Assembly: GCF_019399895.1 (NCBI RefSeq)
Contig: NC_091868.1
Location: forward strand, 544,499 to 608,498
DNA: 64,000 nt
Direction of reading: 5' to 3'
Origin: Cardiocondyla obscurior
Lineage: Eukaryota > Arthropoda > Insecta > Hymenoptera > Formicidae
Of this stretch, positions 51,275-61,854 are shown in pieces; the stretch's first letter is position 1, and the number at the start of each line of letters is the position of its first letter. The notes below the pieces were generated by a model that ran no database searches, was not told the DNA's origin, and saw nothing but the letters and a program-made list of their open reading frames with translations. The translations under genes and the position numbers were made by a program.

Positions 51275-54200
51275 GGGGAACACGCGGCAGCAGTATTGAG
51301 AGTGGTCCGTTGAAACTCGATGTCGTGGCGGATTTGCGTTTGGCGGACGTCTCCGGATGGTCGTCGTCGCGCTGCAGCGAGAGATGTCATTTCCGTGATC
51401 GCGCCGCTTTTCAGATGCCGTAGGTCATCTTGTCGTAACCGTGGTACGGCACGCAGTAGCCGCTGTAAGTCTTGATCTCCAGGACTCCGGCGTAGGACCT
51501 CGCCGGTGAGGAACCGGGATCCGTGTGCCTCCGTGGACATCGGTGCCCACGGGGGCACTGGCAGAGAGGCGAGGCGTTCACCTCCTCGAGCTGCGAATTG
51601 CGTCTCTTGCGCACGGTGAACAGGCGGCAGGGCTCCTTGTGCTGGCAACGTATTTTCTGCAAAGCGAACGGCTAAAATCAATCCCGTAATACGGCGTACA
51701 AGTATATAAATTTTAACTCATTCCGGGATAAATAAACGCTTTCTGGCGTCAATTTTTTTTTTTTTTACTCCGCTCGCTGCAACTGATCGAGCGTGTTTTG
51801 CGCGACTTACGCTTTGCGGGGAACAGGCGAAGGCGTAGACGAAGCCTTGATTTCCGTCCGGCGACCTATGCGGCTGTCTACGTACTAGATATGGCACGCT
51901 GTTTGGTCGACATCGACAGTAGACTCGTTGCACCGTTGCGTTCGCCGGTCCACCGCCCGGTGCCAGGGTCCACGTAATGTCCCTGCGGTTAAAGATCATC
52001 TGGTTATCTCAAATGCGAATGACGTTATTCTTCATTGTCTCTTTCGCGAGCGACTTGCTCGGATTCAACAATTTTACGCAATTGCGATTGCGGCAAAAGT
52101 TAAAATTATTAATATTAAAAAGATAAATTTTCTTTTTTTTTTTTTTTCTTTTTAATTAACGTCAACTTGTCGAATCCGAGCGATCGGCGAAGACGCGTGT
52201 CGTGAACGAAACTAACTTGAAGTAGTGACAGATAGGAAGCCGCTTCACGGGTTCGCAGAGCTTGTAGCGGCGCGTTTTATCGACGATCGTGTGTCCGTCG
52301 TCTCCGTGAAGACTGCTGGGGCAGGCACGGCCGTTCGGGCAACGACATTGTCTCTCGACCCACGGTGCACCATATAAATCCACCTTGCTACATACCTCGC
52401 TCCGGTCCGCGCACTCCGGCAACTCCTTCTCGCTGTTCTGTGCAAACAAGCACCCGCGTCATTAATAAAGCGATTGACGCCGGGGTTCACCTTTCGCGGA
52501 AATTCAATTCCGAGATCGGCGATTTTATCACTTTGTTTATTTCGCCTTATCGACGGGTGACACGGGCGCAAATACCATTCAATTAGATCGCATTGAATGC
52601 GAGCAGCTGACCGATATATCGTCCAGGAAATCACCACGTTATTAATAAACAGTCTGGAGAACGCGTTTATCTTGTCGGATACAGTAACGGAATTATTAGT
52701 AGGACGATTACGATCGCGGCGATTGTACCGTTGCGTAATAATAAACGTCTGAACGCGTCGTGTCGCGCTATGGGACCACGGTGCTTAATGAAATAAACGG
52801 GACGATTGCGCACAAGACTCGTAACTGAAGTATATCCGCTCTTTCTGCCGGCGATACAAAGTCTGCTATAACTGGACTATTTAGATGTTGCCAGTCCATT
52901 CATTGAGGCAATCGCGTACGTCCTGTCCGGCCTAACGTCATCGACGACGCCAACTACCGTAAGGCGACTATCGAATCTCCCGGGGATATCGTTTCTCTTT
53001 TCCTTTTAAGTATTTTTCTTTTTTTTTTTATTTTCTTTCCCATTACCGTGCGACCGTGCACTTTGCATCTCGGTCCATTCTAACTTTCTAACTTTTTCCT
53101 GAAATCAAGGAAATTTGGACTGTCGTTTGTCGTATTTATAAATTATCCGCTTCCGCGTCTCGTCGATTCTGCGTTGAGAGTAAATCACGGCTTTACGAAG
53201 GAGGCGAAAAAAAAAAAGGCAAAAAAAATTCTTGACCGATCACGCGCGCGGTTTCTGTTAATGCGATACGTCTTTATCAAGATGCACACTACGATAGCGC
53301 GTGAACCGAAGCAGTTTGAAGCTACGTGGCCATTCAGCGAAGAAACGCTCTCGAGGAAATGGTCTTCCGCCGTTTTACCGCCGACTGTGAGCATTCGACT
53401 TTTTGCTACGCCATCCGTTCATCTCGTTTGTCTTTTTGTCGCTCCCTCAGCTGTAGTTTCTACTATTACTACTACTGCCACTATTTTACTATTATACTAC
53501 TTACTACGATCGCCCGTCACGGCACAATGGATCGAACGAATAGCTTTTTACGAGGGAATCTTAATCCTCCTTTATTCCCTTTATACGCCCGTTTTGTTTG
53601 CGCGTTTAAAAGTCCAGAATCTTTACAGCTTCCGAATAGTTGATTATCGCTATGCCGCAGTTTGACCGGTGTTAAGTCCCTAACCGCGTCGAAATGTACA
53701 AATTGTTGAAAGATGACGGACACTTCTTTTTATCTAAACAATCTTTTTTAAAAAAAAAAAAAAGAAAAAAGACATAATAGTGCGTTTTAACAATTTGTGA
53801 ATAATTACATTTTTTCTTTTTTTCGAAATAATTCGCTCGAACGCGTTGGCGGGGACGTGAATAATTTACAATTACTGGGAGGATTCGCCTCGGGGGGATG
53901 ATGTTTTTAAGCCGCGCCCGATCCATCTCACGGCATTATGTTCCGATTTCAATCGTTTCCGATTGTTAATCGTGTTTGCCCGCGCGCGGGCCTTCCCTAC
54001 GCATCTCTTTATCCCACTTCCGTCGGCTCTCTGCGAGCGAAAGAAAAGGCGAAGCGGAACGAAAGGCGAAGGAAGTTTTTGAAGCTGATATAGCGACGGC
54101 CGTAGCAGAGCGGGATTCACGCACGTGGGTACATACACGCGTGCGCGCGCGGTACGCACACGGTGAACGGCGGTAAACTAAAATGGGATAATAGAAGGAC

Positions 54201-57200
54201 CGGAAGGGCGCCGTAAACCATCCGGAAGTTCTCACGCGTCTCTCGCTTCTCGCACGGCCGCAATGAAAATGACACCTGGCACTCGGGATAGACATACTAC
54301 ACGAAGGCAAAGGAGAATGAGGAGGAGGAGGTGGAGAAGAAGCCGCTAGGCATCGGCGACGACGAGGAGAGAGGAAGGGCCGCGCGAGACGAGGTACGAG
54401 ATGCGGAACAAAAAGAGAGAAGACGCACGGACGACGCGGAGAATCTGGTCGGATGGATGGATGGACGGGATAGACGGACGGATGGATGGCGTTAGTAAAA
54501 AGAAAGATCGGCTCGCTCATCGTTCCATATAGCGTACCGGATGTCTCTAAGCCTGGAAATCTCTCGGCTGCGATCGAAAGCGTAATAGCGCTCGGTGCTA
54601 CGTATAATCGCCAAGATAATTAATCGCCGCCTCGATAATCGCGGTATCTGCTAATTGCCCGGGGAGAAATACGCGTGGATTACGAACGAGGGAAGGGAGG
54701 AGGGCTTCCCTCTCCGAGATATCGGGCGGAAAGAGATTACTTTCCTCGATGAAATTATTCACGTACCGGGCGAACGTGAAAATTGACATTTCCACCTTTT
54801 CGCATTGAGCTTTTAGAAAATATCGTTAAAGAATGGAATTATTCACGAAAAGAAATAGATTATTCTCTTGAAGAAATTCTTTTCAAGAAAAACCTGTTCC
54901 TTAACCGTATTGAAAATGGCATTTTCGGCCATACCGGATATGTCCTCTTCAATTGTATTTTTCTGCTCTTTTCTTTTCTGCATTTAAAAGGACAGGTAGG
55001 CATACGATTGTTGTAGATTATTGAAAGAGAGAGAGAGAAAGAGAGAGCGAGCCAGAGACAGAGAGAGAGAGAAAAAGGAGCGAGAAAAACGGGGAATACA
55101 ATGGAAAGGGAAGATTTGTTTTCCCCGAGAGCGATCTCGCTCGACGCAATTTCGTAAAGTCGCGCTGATTCCCGTTTCGATATATGCAACGAGCAGTTTT
55201 CTCTCCTCGACGATCCCATCCCTCCCACCGTATCTCGGGGTCTGTGCACGTACTCTCGGCCCACGTGCGAACGTACGTATCTACGATACGTCGTAGTTGG
55301 GTGTCGCGCCTGTCCGCACGTGTATACCTACGCGCCGTGTACCCCATAAGGGACATACGCACACGCGGATACGCCGTCGGCACGTAGGTGTTTACAGCAA
55401 CGACAGCAGCAACAGGTTCGAGCATCGAGTGGGCGCCGCTCTTTGCTAACGGCTACGTTTCCCTCTCCTTCTACTTCCTACGCCTGTAAGCGGACGATTT
55501 AGCTTCAAATCCTCGGAATGCTACCCGAGAGCGTACACCGCCTCTTGCGTATGTATATCGCCGGGTGAATTGTACGCCGAAAGATCTCGTGATTCACTCG
55601 TGAATGATTTTTAAAATTGACAGACGGACGGACGAACACCTGTTTGAGGGGAGGGGAAAAAAAAAGAAGAAAAAAAAAAAAAAAAAAAAAAAGTCGATGG
55701 TCGAGAACGCGTTGGCCGCGAGAGATTTGTTCCACCATTCATATTCCCGTCGCGTCGATTCAATTGCGTGACTCAATGAAAGACAGACCTCGCCGGGATT
55801 AGCTCCGCTAAACGTTTAGCCGCTTTCTGGAGCAATTCCGAGCGCTAATTCGTTCGGGGAATTCAATGGAGCGAGTAACGTAATCTTGGCGGAAGAAAGT
55901 CCGTCGTGCCGCAACGCGGCTCCGTGCGGCACGTACAAATTTTCAGCTTCGCCGCGAGAGCGGAAGAAAAGTAGAGGAGCGCGCGATTCCGAGCGATATC
56001 TGCATCGTTATTAATATAAAGCGCCGCTCTGTTACCCGAGCGTGCTCAAACGCGTGACATTAAATTAATCTCTCGCGTATCGGTCAGCTAGTCGTTCAAC
56101 ATATTTTGCATCAGCGGCTGCATAACAGTTACATAATATATATATGCACGTATAACAAATTAGAGACTGTGTGCGCGCGGGCGTGTATGTGCGCGTGAAA
56201 AGAGGAAAAGAGAGAGTCGATATGCACAAGATACATAGTTGAAAAAGTTAAAGGTGGGGAGAGAAGTGGCTTACCCCGACTTGGTACAGCACCCTGGGCT
56301 CCTCGTGCGACAGCCTGTGCTTTCGGTTACGATTGATCAGGTCGATCTCGACCGTCGTGTCGTCGAATTCCTGCAGCTCGGCGTGGTACTTGCTCTCGTC
56401 GATGAACAAGTACTCCTTTAGGTACTCGTCGTGCTCGACTCTCAACGGCAGATCGAATACCTCGCATTTGCTCCGGCGGACGACCGCGGCGAACGCCAGC
56501 AGGGTGTACAGCAGGTGCCGTATTGTTTTGCTGGTCATCGTTGTCGCGGTGAAGTCCCACCCGATAAAGAATCCCGATCGAGAGAATCGGTGCTCGGCCG
56601 ACTTTGTCTCTCTTTCTCTCTCTCGGTCTTTTTCTTACTTCTCCGGAGGGAACGTTTGCTGCGTTAGGTGTTTTATTCCGCGGTGGGGGGATGCGATAAA
56701 AAGAATGGTAGGGAGTTACGTTCACCTTCTTATTTGCGCGACAAGGCGTTCGAAACGAGCGGGAGGAGGAATACTCAGAGAATACTCATGGCAGAAATTC
56801 AACACGGATCGAGAGAAACTCGAACTGGAAAAGCTAGCTGGGCCGGGTCCGTCGTCCGCTACCACTACTTGAAGTCCATCTTGGTGAATTTCACTGACGC
56901 GAATCTTCTCATTGACCGGTTTGATTCGGCACCTCGGGTGGAGGGAAGACTTTCCCCGATCGTTTCACGCCGCGTACTCTTTTTTTTCTTTTCTTTTTTT
57001 TTCCTCAAATTCGCGGCTCGCGAAGTCCAGCTTCCGCAGGAATCCCGCACAAACTTGAATCGGTTCCTCCGAGTTTAAATCTCTTTCTTTCGGCTGCGGA
57101 AATTTAAGCCTCACGTGTCTCTGTTTACCACGGTTTCCTTATCTTTTTATTAGGTATTCTCGCTTTTACGGATTTTAGAGACGCGAAAGAGCGCGAGATC

Positions 57201-59094
57201 CTCCTGGATCTCGGAGGGGGAGAGCCTCCAGAGTTCGATAGAGCGTATCGCACTCGCGCACTCTCACCGAAGTCCCTCGAAATCTGTCGTCCCTTCGTTC
57301 GTTCGATCCTTGGTTCGTTCGCTTGCTCGCTCGCGCGGTGCTCCTTTTTTTTTTCTTATCTTTTTTTCTTTTTTTTTTTTTCGCGGCTCCTGGCGAGGTC
57401 TTCCTCTCTCGAGAAACGGAGCGCGATCGTTAAAGACTGAGAAGAAACGGAATGTCCTGACGAGATCGGCCTATGCGAAGGTATGCCGTCCGCTCGACTG
57501 GACTCTTAAAAGCCAGAAGTAAAGCATGAATGGATGCTCCCACCTCTTTTCCTTCGCCCTTCCCGTGCCCTCTCGCCCGTCGGTGCCCTCCGGCATTGCC
57601 CCCTCCTCTTTCTCTTCTCATTCTTGACTGCTCCCGTCCCCCCATGGTGCCCCTTGCTCTTACGTCATCCCCACTACTACTCTCTATCCGGGGCTCCTCT
57701 CGCTCTCCCTCTTTTCCCCCCTTCTCCCTTTCCGTCACTCTCTCTCTTTCTATCTCTCCTCCACCGAACGTTTTCATCGTCGCCGTTTTTTCTCGGGACT
57801 CGTCGCCGTTTGCCGCTTGTCCTTGTATCGCATCCTCTCTTCCACGGGCGCTCCGTACGAAGCGCGCGTTGCTCTCCCCGTTCTTCCCGGGAGCGTATTA
57901 ACGACGAGTGTTTTACTCTTTCTCCGGAGGTCGTCCCGTTTGCTTTCGCGCGCGCGAGCGCGCGCCCGCAGTCTGTTTTGCCATTATCCACTATGTTTTC
58001 TGCTCATTCCGCGTACCACAAATCCTTCCCTCGCTTTTGCCCGGAGAAGCCCGCTTTTTCCGCCGACGATTTTCCTACCTCGCGATCTCCCGATCGTACC
58101 TGAATGAGACACCGTTCGCTCCGTTTCGATCGCAATTCCGAATCTCGTTTGCGCTCTCGTATTTTTATTTCCCTCCCCTCTTCTCCTCACATCCCCCTTA
58201 TCTTTACGCGATATCGTTCCACAAGAGAAATATAGTACTCAATTCTTTTTTTTTTTTTTTCTAATCAGAATATTTATGGATAGATTATGATTTTTTAATC
58301 TGTTAAAAAAAAAAAAAGACAGTTAAAATGTTGTCGCGGTGGAACAAGCTTTCAACTGGATACTTATTATTAGGAATGCAAGGATACCGTGCGAGGAATG
58401 TCGCGATGCAGAGGCCAACTGCAATCGTTTTGCACTTAGGCGAGGTATCAAACTGACGATTGTTCTTATTCTGCTTGCAGGGAGACTGTACGCTGTGTTC
58501 GGCAAGAGACAAGGCCGTATTGTATCTACGGAAAATGCACACGGCTTCGGTGGACAATTCAGAGTATTGGCCACCCTACCGGTTCTGGAAAGCTTCCACC
58601 TCGCAAGAGAATTGCGGACGCAAACGTCCGGATTGGCTAGTCCGCAACTAGTTTTTAGTCATTGGGAGGTAAGCGTGTTTTCTCGTGAATTAAAGTGTTT
58701 ATAAAGACGTTCTTGGAAATTGCAAAATGTTAATTAAAATTAAAACAATGTTTCGTACGTCTTTTTGATTCTGCAATTTAGCAATTACTGATGTTTTTGG
58801 AAGTAAATTACCTATTGGCGATCCACGGTGGAAGAGTTTTCTCTATTATTTTAATATTTTAATTATGACGAACCTCAATGCTAATCAAACACTTCTGCGT
58901 TATAGGTAATCGAACAGAATCCTTACTGGGTGCCTTCCACGGAGGAGGAGTATCTCCATTTCGGTGAAAAGGCTGACAGTGATAATCGTGCTAAGCGTTA
59001 CATGGACACGGTTCGTCGAAGAAAAGGCCTCCCCGTGGACTCCCAATTAGTTATGCATGCCGAAAAACAACGCACTCTTTCGAAAAAAAAGTGA
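28160..59094 (+). CDS. EFL1: EFL1, elongation-factor-like GTPase 1 (60S ribosome maturation), with a 27-kb intron
   Basis: Five exons (28160-30684, 30774-30896, 31046-31194, 58481-58668, 58906-59094) keep phase throughout and give 1057 aa. The EF2-like GTPase motifs are AHVDHGKTT (26-34), RGITMKSS, DSPGH (92-96) and NKVD (146-149). A family-typical insertion follows, then the EF2-like domains and the C-terminal part. The join across the 27,286-bp third intron is supported by phase (G|GG) and by family order: CSVLVNSDVLG before it, RLYAVFGKRQGRI and TSGLASPQLVFSHWE after it, then VPSTEEEYLHFGEKADS and HAEKQRTLSKKK at the end. EFL1 works with SBDS to release eIF6 from nascent 60S subunits in the cytoplasm. 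The intron hosts two antisense genes. AATAAA lies at 59203-59208. Confidence 0.95.
30931..31024. repeat. Two tandem copies of a 47-bp unit in EFL1 intron 2
   Basis: Units 30931-30977 and 30978-31024 both start AAAATTAAAAT and end GATCGATATTAAT, differing at only a few positions. They lie between the EFL1 exons ending at 30896 and starting at 31046. This is a recent small tandem duplication. Confidence 0.85.
31195..31927. other. EFL1 intron 3, left edge: no gene seen
   Basis: AT-rich DNA between EFL1 exon 3 and the stop codon of the Argos-like gene. It probably contains the 3' UTR of that gene on the minus strand. I see no further exon. Confidence 0.5.
31928..42309 (-). CDS. Secreted mucin-like protein with an Argos-like cysteine module
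   Basis: Five exons (42309-41680, 33641-33387, 32445-32295, 32213-32091, 32007-31928) join in phase to 412 aa. Exon 1 encodes a signal peptide (MRAIQSCFCLTLLLTTALA) and about 180 residues dominated by Thr, Ala and Ser, likely heavily O-glycosylated. The remainder is a cysteine module: LPECAVQQVC, CACP, PCSASLDSDDLHT, KTCEPV, DWSLL, CRCP and CVQ. In order and spacing this matches Argos (LPECADRSEVC, CRCP, CPSSLHGDDGHT, KLCEPV, TWTLA, CRC). The third Argos segment, with CQCPRGHRCP, is missing. A tail with PRFPWDK ends the protein. Exons 4 and 5 are less certain because exon 4 can also read to a stop at 32077. The function is unknown; a secreted role is inferred. It is nested antisense in EFL1 intron 3. 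Confidence 0.78.
33642..41679 (-). other. Intron 1 of the Argos-like gene, 8 kb, CpG-rich
   Basis: This intron, which is also intronic to EFL1 on the other strand, is unusually rich in CpG for non-coding DNA. It holds A/T homopolymers (for example 34231-34250 and 36080-36097) and CGG runs near 38580. Many short open frames on both strands appear by chance in such composition, and none has family character. An unrecognised small exon could be hidden here. Confidence 0.5.
42310..51410. other. Spacer between the two nested genes (inside EFL1 intron 3)
   Basis: Nine kilobases between the start of the Argos-like gene and the stop of argos. It contains GA-rich repeats near 44390 and 44838, TGCC/TACC repeats at 43600, T tracts near 49340 and 51243-51272, and the foldback at 48864-49030. 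No supported coding exon is seen. The 42310-43300 and 46400-47200 parts are plausible upstream regulatory DNA of the Argos-like gene. Confidence 0.5.
48864..49030. ncRNA. Candidate hairpin RNA / foldback, 61-nt arms and 45-nt loop
   Basis: The arm 48864-48924 begins GTAAGTAAAGAATG and contains ATTGAGACATTGATGCACTT and AGTCCTGATT. The reverse complement of 48970-49030 gives GTAAGTAGAGGATG, ATTGAGACAATGATGCACTT and AGTCCTGATT at the same spacing. Roughly 85% of positions pair, and several mismatches would be G-U wobbles in RNA. The loop contains a smaller TGACAG...CTGTCA stem. It sits deep in a long intron between two genes, where some microRNAs reside. It does not match a microRNA that I recognise and could equally be a MITE. 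Confidence 0.55.
51411..56538 (-). CDS. argos: Argos/giant-lens, secreted antagonist of EGF receptor signalling
   Basis: Four exons (56538-56275, 52437-52217, 51982-51811, 51656-51411) join in phase to 300 aa. A signal peptide (to about residue 25) and an acidic N-terminal linker precede the cysteine-rich part. Its blocks are LPECADRSEVC, DLYGAPWVERQCRCP, CPSSLHGDDGHTIVDKT, YKLCEPVKRLPICHYF, DITWTLAP, YCRCRPNSVPYLVRR, CKLFTV-like CRLFTVRKRR, CQCPRGHRCP and TYSGYC. These are the conserved segments of arthropod Argos. Argos is secreted and sequesters the EGF-like ligand Spitz, giving negative feedback on EGFR. The protein is shorter than the Drosophila one (about 440 aa), mainly because spacers between cysteine blocks are absent. 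It is nested antisense in EFL1 intron 3, next to an Argos-like relative. Confidence 0.92.
52438..56274 (-). other. Argos intron 1
   Basis: A 3.8-kb CpG-rich intron between the signal-peptide exon and the cysteine exons. It contains GGAT/GATGGATG repeats near 54450, a GAGA repeat near 55021-55075 and an A tract at 55664-55692. Two ETS-type CCGGAAG sequences lie 22 bases apart at 54200-54229. No extra exon is evident. Confidence 0.55.
54200..54229 (+). promoter_or_regulatory. Pair of ETS-type sites in argos intron 1
   Basis: CCGGAAGG at about 54200 and CCGGAAGT at 54222-54229 are close matches to the ETS consensus, 22 bases apart. In Drosophila argos is a target of EGFR signalling through the ETS factor Pointed, so the position is suggestive. 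Function is inferred only. Confidence 0.3.
56539..58480. promoter_or_regulatory. Argos upstream region, pyrimidine-rich on the + strand
   Basis: This is DNA upstream of the argos start, also the right end of EFL1 intron 3. From about 57300 to 57900 the + strand is overwhelmingly C and T, with CTCTCTCTC runs that read as GAGAG on the argos strand. Long open frames here (for example 57534-58103) are by-products of this composition. The argos promoter is probably between 56540 and 57300. A polypyrimidine stretch and TGCTTGCAG lead into the EFL1 exon at 58481. Confidence 0.45.
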
Positions 59095-59631
59095 TGCACA
59101 AATTCTCGTTAAAGCAAATCCTTCGAGAAGCGCAATTACTCCAAATTTCATCCTAGTCGTACAAGCTTAATTGTCTTACGTTCATTAAATCTTCGAAAAT
59201 GTAATAAATATAAACGTATTTTCCCTCCCAGCTCCTATATATTGAAACAAAATTAAATATTAATTGACTGATCATTATGTAATGTTAATAATTAAGATTA
59301 ATACTTAAAACTGTCTTCGTTATTATTTTTAGCAGCTTATTCTCATTTGTTCGACTAAAAGTTATTCTTAAATATGTTTGTATTATAATATATTCATATT
59401 TTTTGAAAGATTCAATGCTTAGACGTAAAAATTCAATTCAATTGCATTTTATTGAAAATTATATCAGCTATTTAGAAATGAAGACGTAACGTATATTATT
59501 TACATTAAATAAATGTACATATGTAAACATTTTTGTTAAAGCAATATAACGAAATATCTGCATTTGCATTTGCAAAACACTTTGCAAAGTTATTGATTAA
59601 TTTCTTTTTCTTATTTCACGCAGCATTACGT
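59095..59631. other. Convergent 3' ends of EFL1 and SRFBP1-like gene
   Basis: AT-rich 3' flanks of two convergent genes. AATAAA for EFL1 is at 59203-59208. TTTATT hexamers near 59448 could serve the minus-strand gene. Nothing else is visible. Confidence 0.6.
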
Positions 59632-60948
59632 CTAATCATCCGTAAATACAATTTTCTTGCCCTGAAATCCTTTGCTCATAATTTCTTGTTCTTTCTTCTT
59701 AGCCATCCAAGAAGGATGCAAATTACTAGAAGAGTTCCCATCTTTTTTATCGACGATTACGTTTTCATTTGCGTTATTCTTATTTATACTCTTGTTCATT
59801 CTGTTGCAGATCTTTTTATTGGGCTTCACGGAAGAAAACTGCTGGCCTGAGTTTTCTTTACGGAAATTTGTATCACCTTTTCGATTTCCACTCTGTTTGT
59901 TCATTCGGTCGTTTGTTTGGAAAGTCTTGGTTCGCGTACTAAGTCTGAGAGATCTCGTGTACGATGTCGAAGCGTTTCCTTGACAATCCTGCTCATTCCC
60001 CGTAATGAAAAAGTCGTCAACCATGTTTACTTGCTCAGTCGTAGTGCCCGAGGAATTTTTGTTTTCGGCAGACGTTTGCGCAACTTCGTTGGTTTCTTGT
60101 TCCTCCAACAGGTCAGCAAATTTTTTCACCGTTGCTTCTTTTGTAACGTTAGATTGTTTAATTATATTCGATTGCTTGTCTGCAACTGTAACTTCTGACG
60201 TACTATCTTTCTCAAGTTTTATTAATTTCTGTTCTTTCGTAGACGAACCGTCTTCGTTTAATGTCTTCTTACGCTTACGTGAACTACTCCTTGCTTCAGA
60301 CAATTCTTTATTACAGCTTTCATCATCTTTATTACATGAAGATTGTTCCACCTTTTCAACTTTTTGTTTCTTTAAACCCTTTTCTGCGTTATTTCTTTCG
60401 GATTTCCTTGTTTTTGCAGCACTCTTGTTTCTCTTTGTAGTCTTCTTTTTCTTATCAGTCTCTGCTAAATACTTTTTACAATCTGGAAATCTTTCTTTAA
60501 ATTGTGTCAATCTTTTATTTAGAGTCTTGTAATGAGTTACTCTTGCCATTATACGAACGCCAGTACTCGACGACTGATCCTGTAGTATCTCGGGCAGGTT
60601 TCTCTCGTCCAAGATTCCGAATTTCGAAATTTCGTCGTCTTTGATCGTTTTTAACGCGAAAACCTCGTCAATTAGCTTGTCAGCCTTCTTCCTGCATTTT
60701 TCGCGTTGTGCTTCGTCCCCATGTCTATCCCTCAAGAGTTTAGCTTCTCTGATAAGCTTGTTTATTGTACAAACACGTGCCTGACGGACTGCATGGCGTA
60801 GGAGAATAAACTGTAAAATTTCACGCAGTGAAATACAAGTAAATAGCATGCCTCTTGTAAAAATAAATGTAACTTACAAATAACATATGCCACAATGGAA
60901 CATTCAAACACCGTATCTTACCTCGTTATTCACCTCGGATTTAGACAT
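59632..60948 (-). CDS. SRFBP1/BUD22-family ribosome biogenesis protein
   Basis: Two exons, 60948-60922 (MSKSEVNNE) and 60810-59632, join in phase to 401 aa. The N-terminal block (ILLRHAVRQARVCTINKLIREAKLLRD, shown here in parts) and SSSTGVRIMARVTHYKTL match the SRFBP1/p49-STRAP and yeast Bud22 family, whose members act in 18S rRNA processing and nucleolar assembly. The middle is a low-complexity Lys/Glu/Ser-rich region with several nuclear-localisation-like Lys/Arg clusters. The family's C-terminal signature is present: LHPSWMAKKKEQE, then GFQGKKIVFTDD. Both family ends are intact, so it looks functional. It is convergent with EFL1, another ribosome-assembly gene, and lies downstream of NDUFA9 on the same strand. 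Confidence 0.88.
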
Positions 60949-61854
60949 CTTGGATTGAAAATAATTTTTCTATAATTGGTTAACGAGCGTATAACAAATA
61001 TTTGAGATCTTTACTTTCAGTAGCTATCAGCTCACTGCGACAGCCTTGTTAATCGCTCCGAAAAATCGTAAGTAAATCTGAGAGAGGTTAATATAGTTTC
61101 ATCCGAGAGTTCCGTGCTCTCCCTCGTGTTTTGTACAACTGAAATCCTTCAAGAGCAACGCCTAACAAGCTGTCGCTTTAACAATTGTTCCTCAATATTA
61201 CCCGGCGGTATTAATTTCGGTTTACCATTATTATTATCGAGTAATATGCAACTCCAGCTTATTGAAATGCAATAGTTCGTCTGATAAACTCGAGTTTTAA
61301 TGTACTACAACTACTACAAAATAAAACGTCTGATTTTGGCATTAGTCGACTCGCAAGTCTTCCAACTCGACGGTCTTTCATTGGCGTTGGTGACGGTGGC
61401 GTCTTGCAGCGGATTTTCACGGAATAAAAAAAAAAAAGTTTTAACTTCTGGTCAAGAGTAACCGGAAGTAAAAGCAATTTTTTTTAATTTGAAAAAAATT
61501 TAATACAAGCTGCTACCGTCGCCACTGAAATCGAATAAGTAATAGAAGTCTAAATTAAATAATAAATCAGACGTACTGATAAAGTTAGATATTTTTTTTA
61601 CCAACTTTGTTTAATTTTAATCAAGGTTTAAATATATTTATTCGATTATTAATGTAGTTTTATAGTACTTCCAACACTTCTCGTTTCTTTAGCGCGCGCT
61701 CTGTAATATCTAGTAAATAGAATTTGAAAGAACACATGATTAAATAATTTAATGTATTTAAGACCGCGATTTTTAATTAACAACATACTCTTAACAGTAA
61801 GAGTCAATATTTTATTCTATACTTATATTAATCTAGCACATTGTTATAAAGTAT
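60949..61854. other. Spacer: SRFBP1-like promoter and NDUFA9 3' flank
   Basis: About 900 bases between two minus-strand genes. The SRFBP1-like promoter must lie at about 60950-61300. An ETS-type ACCGGAAGTA is at 61461-61470. The part 61480-61850 is AT-rich 3' flank of NDUFA9. No other gene is seen. Confidence 0.5.

Noticed and set aside
53966..54520. 184-aa minus strand frame in argos intron 1
   Set aside because: Ser/Pro/Arg/Cys low-complexity reading of repeats; no splice logic with argos and no family match.
57534..58103. 189-aa + strand open frame and overlapping frames upstream of argos
   Set aside because: Composition is almost purely pyrimidine-driven (Pro, Ser, Leu, Phe), with several overlapping frames open at once and no family features. 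It is a by-product of the CT tract.
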